Assembly: GCA_016215025.1 (NCBI GenBank)
Contig: JACRMI010000058.1
Span: 1 to 32,081, forward strand
Direction: 5' to 3'
Origin: Chloroflexota bacterium
GTDB lineage: Bacteria; Chloroflexota; Anaerolineae; UBA4142
DNA length: 32,081 bases
Of the stretch, positions 31,032 through 32,081 are shown piece by piece. Numbering within the stretch: the first letter of the stretch is position 1; each line of letters opens with the position of its first letter. Position numbers and translations under genes: made by a program. The notes under the pieces were generated by a model. That model was not told the origin of the DNA, made no database searches, and worked only from the letters and a program-made list of their open reading frames with translations.

Positions 31032-31142
31032 CTAGGAGTTTGTCGGAGACGCTTCGCGCGTTTTCTGGACATTTTCAATGCGTTTTGCGGCTTTTAACCA
31101 AGAAAACGGGTTTCTGCTCAACCCTCTCCGACAGACTGCTAG
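31032..31142. mobile_element. MITE-like element with 18-bp terminal inverted repeats
   Basis: Left end CTAGGAGTTTGTCGGAGA (31032-31049) and right end TCTCCGACAGACTGCTAG (31125-31142) are reverse complements with two mismatches. Both outer ends are CTAG, a possible palindromic target duplication. The 75-bp interior has no reading frame. Size and structure fit a non-autonomous miniature element derived from an insertion sequence. Confidence 0.6.
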
Positions 31143-31182
31143 GTTTCGGAGATCACTACATTACTGGGATTGCTTTATTCCC

Positions 31183-31701
31183 TCACCCTGCGTAAGATAA
31201 GTTAAAATACTGCTTCATGAAATCGCACCAATCTTCATTTTGCCGAAGTTCAAAATAGGCAGGTGCAGTAGCAGCGAAATCGCGTGGTGTACAGCCTGCA
31301 AAAGACTTAAATTCGCGGATCAGGTGCGCCTGGTCACTATAGCCATAGACATCCGCCAGATCCGCTAATCGGATGGATGGATTCACGAGTAATGCGGCCT
31401 GGAGGCTACCAAAGCGAACAATCCGGGCATATATTTTCGGCGAAATAGCCGTGTAATGTTTGAACTGTCGCTCGAATTGGCTGGACGACAGGTAGCTCTG
31501 TGCGGCAAGGTCTGCCATGTGGATTCGACCATGAGAGCGATGCAGTAAAAGTCCGGCAGTGCGGATTAGCGTGACATCGTGCTTATGCCGATAAGCAGTT
31601 TTGCAGACAAATTCCTGATAGCCCGCAAAAGCGTCACCAAATGCGACGATCCCAAGACTCTCTGTTGTTACCATAATCCTTTGGTTTCCATAAAGAATCA
31701 T
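31183..31701 (-). CDS. AraC-family regulator lacking most of its N-terminal domain
   Basis: 172 aa. The C-terminal half is a standard AraC double helix-turn-helix: GRIHMADLAAQSYLSSSQFERQFKHYTAISPKIYARIVRF and then RLADLADVYGYSDQAHLIREFKSFAGCTPRDFA. The N-terminal effector domain of about 100-150 residues normally present is reduced to some 55 residues, so the protein is short for its family (about 260-280 aa). The ATG overlaps the stop of the upstream RibD-like gene by 4 bp, so it is translationally coupled to it. It may be a DNA-binding remnant or a constitutive regulator of the neighbouring reductase. Confidence 0.8.
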   Translation of the reverse strand: MILYGNQRIMVTTESLGIVAFGDAFAGYQEFVCKTAYRHKHDVTLIRTAGLLLHRSHGRIHMADLAAQSYLSSSQFERQFKHYTAISPKIYARIVRFGSLQAALLVNPSIRLADLADVYGYSDQAHLIREFKSFAGCTPRDFAATAPAYFELRQNEDWCDFMKQYFNLSYAG

Positions 31702-32081
31702 TTCTTATAATGTAACGCAACAACTCCCGAACGAAACGTTTTTGATCCAACAAGCTTTAATGTAAGGTTCTTGCCCGATTCGAATAAGCGGGGACCTTTT
31801 CCCGCAATGATCGGGTGAACGACAAAGTGATACTCGTCGATGAGATTCCATTGTGCAACTTGCGATGCGATGTTCAGTCCCCCAATGGAAATATTCTTTC
31901 CTGGCTGTTGTTTTAACTTCATAATCTCTTCTCGAAGATTTGAGTGGAGGAGCGTCGTGTTGTTCCACTCTACGCGCTTCAACGTCGTTGAAAAGACAAT
32001 CTTTGGTATGGAATCGAATGCACGTGCGAATTCGTTGGTCACTTTCGTTTCCGATTGATTCACTGCGACATCGTGCCAGTA
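31698..32081 (-). CDS. RibD C-terminal/DHFR-fold reductase 4, 5' end beyond window
   Basis: 128 codons are visible. IPKIVFSTTLKRVEWNNTTLLHSNLREEIMKLKQQPGKNISIGGLNIASQVAQWNLIDEYHFVVHPIIAGKGPRLFES is the C-terminal two thirds of a YyaP/RibD_C reductase. The frame stays open to the window edge (YWHDVAVNQSETKVTNEFA...), matching the family, so the gene starts outside the window and the internal GTG near 32063 is not its start. It is coupled to the AraC-like gene by a 4-bp overlap. Confidence 0.85.
   Translation of the reverse strand, partial: YWHDVAVNQSETKVTNEFARAFDSIPKIVFSTTLKRVEWNNTTLLHSNLREEIMKLKQQPGKNISIGGLNIASQVAQWNLIDEYHFVVHPIIAGKGPRLFESGKNLTLKLVGSKTFRSGVVALHYKK

Noticed and set aside
1..32081. 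tRNA, rRNA or CRISPR loci
   Set aside because: No CCA-ended cloverleaf, rRNA-like stretch, or direct-repeat/spacer array was seen on either strand when reading the intergenic regions.

Overview
The window looks like a chromosomal contig from an uncultured bacterium of moderate GC content. I lean towards Chloroflexota (Anaerolineae-like). The lean rests on a very large membrane Ser/Thr kinase with TPR repeats, GAF-type LiaS-like histidine kinases, FHA fusions, PaaK-like ligases, and many families of imperfect inverted repeats between genes. No rRNA, tRNA or ribosomal protein gene is present to confirm the taxonomy.

Layout. (1) 1-1603: the 3' part of a GAF/GAF histidine kinase whose 5' end is interrupted or out of frame near position 130. 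(2) 7696-1637, minus strand: a two-gene signalling operon with an FHA-FHA-lipase followed by a 1425-residue Ser/Thr kinase with membrane segments and a long TPR array. (3) 7856-8437: a stand-alone FmdE-like protein with a C-terminal zinc finger, ending at a strong bidirectional terminator. (4) 10414-8508, minus strand: an OmpR-type response regulator and its HAMP histidine kinase. Divergent from them (10550-13791) is a stress operon: a methionine-rich CopC/cupredoxin lipoprotein, a TlpA-like thioredoxin, and MsrP and MsrQ. A tandem direct repeat in the shared promoter region is a candidate regulator site. The set resembles a periplasmic methionine-sulfoxide repair system with a built-in methionine-rich scavenger.

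(5) 13792-14256: a long intergenic region with nested inverted repeats, a promoter-like site and a structured leader. (6) 14257-25038, plus strand: ten nearly contiguous genes. They encode a MoxR-like AAA+ ATPase, an uncharacterised protein, a HEIGH-metallopeptidase/VWA protein, then the duplicated arrangement [A1-B1]-radical SAM-[A2-B2]. A is an uncharacterised helical protein of about 195 residues and B is a PaaK-like adenylate-forming enzyme. PnuC and NadR (nicotinamide riboside uptake and conversion to NAD) close the run. I do not recognise this combination as a described pathway; it is the best candidate for a new system in the window.

(7) 25039-26159, minus strand: remnants of a molybdenum-hydroxylase (cox/xdh) maturation cluster: a truncated CoxD-like ATPase, an intact CoxG, and a truncated XdhC/CoxI. 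(8) 26159-32081, minus strand: an accretion zone of small single-domain genes. These are a PPOX protein, a His-rich exported protein, four RibD/DHFR-fold reductases, a GNAT, a DUF1905 protein, a VOC/PhnB-like protein and a truncated AraC regulator. A GC-rich foreign segment, a MITE-like element and integron attC-like boundary motifs suggest repeated horizontal capture.
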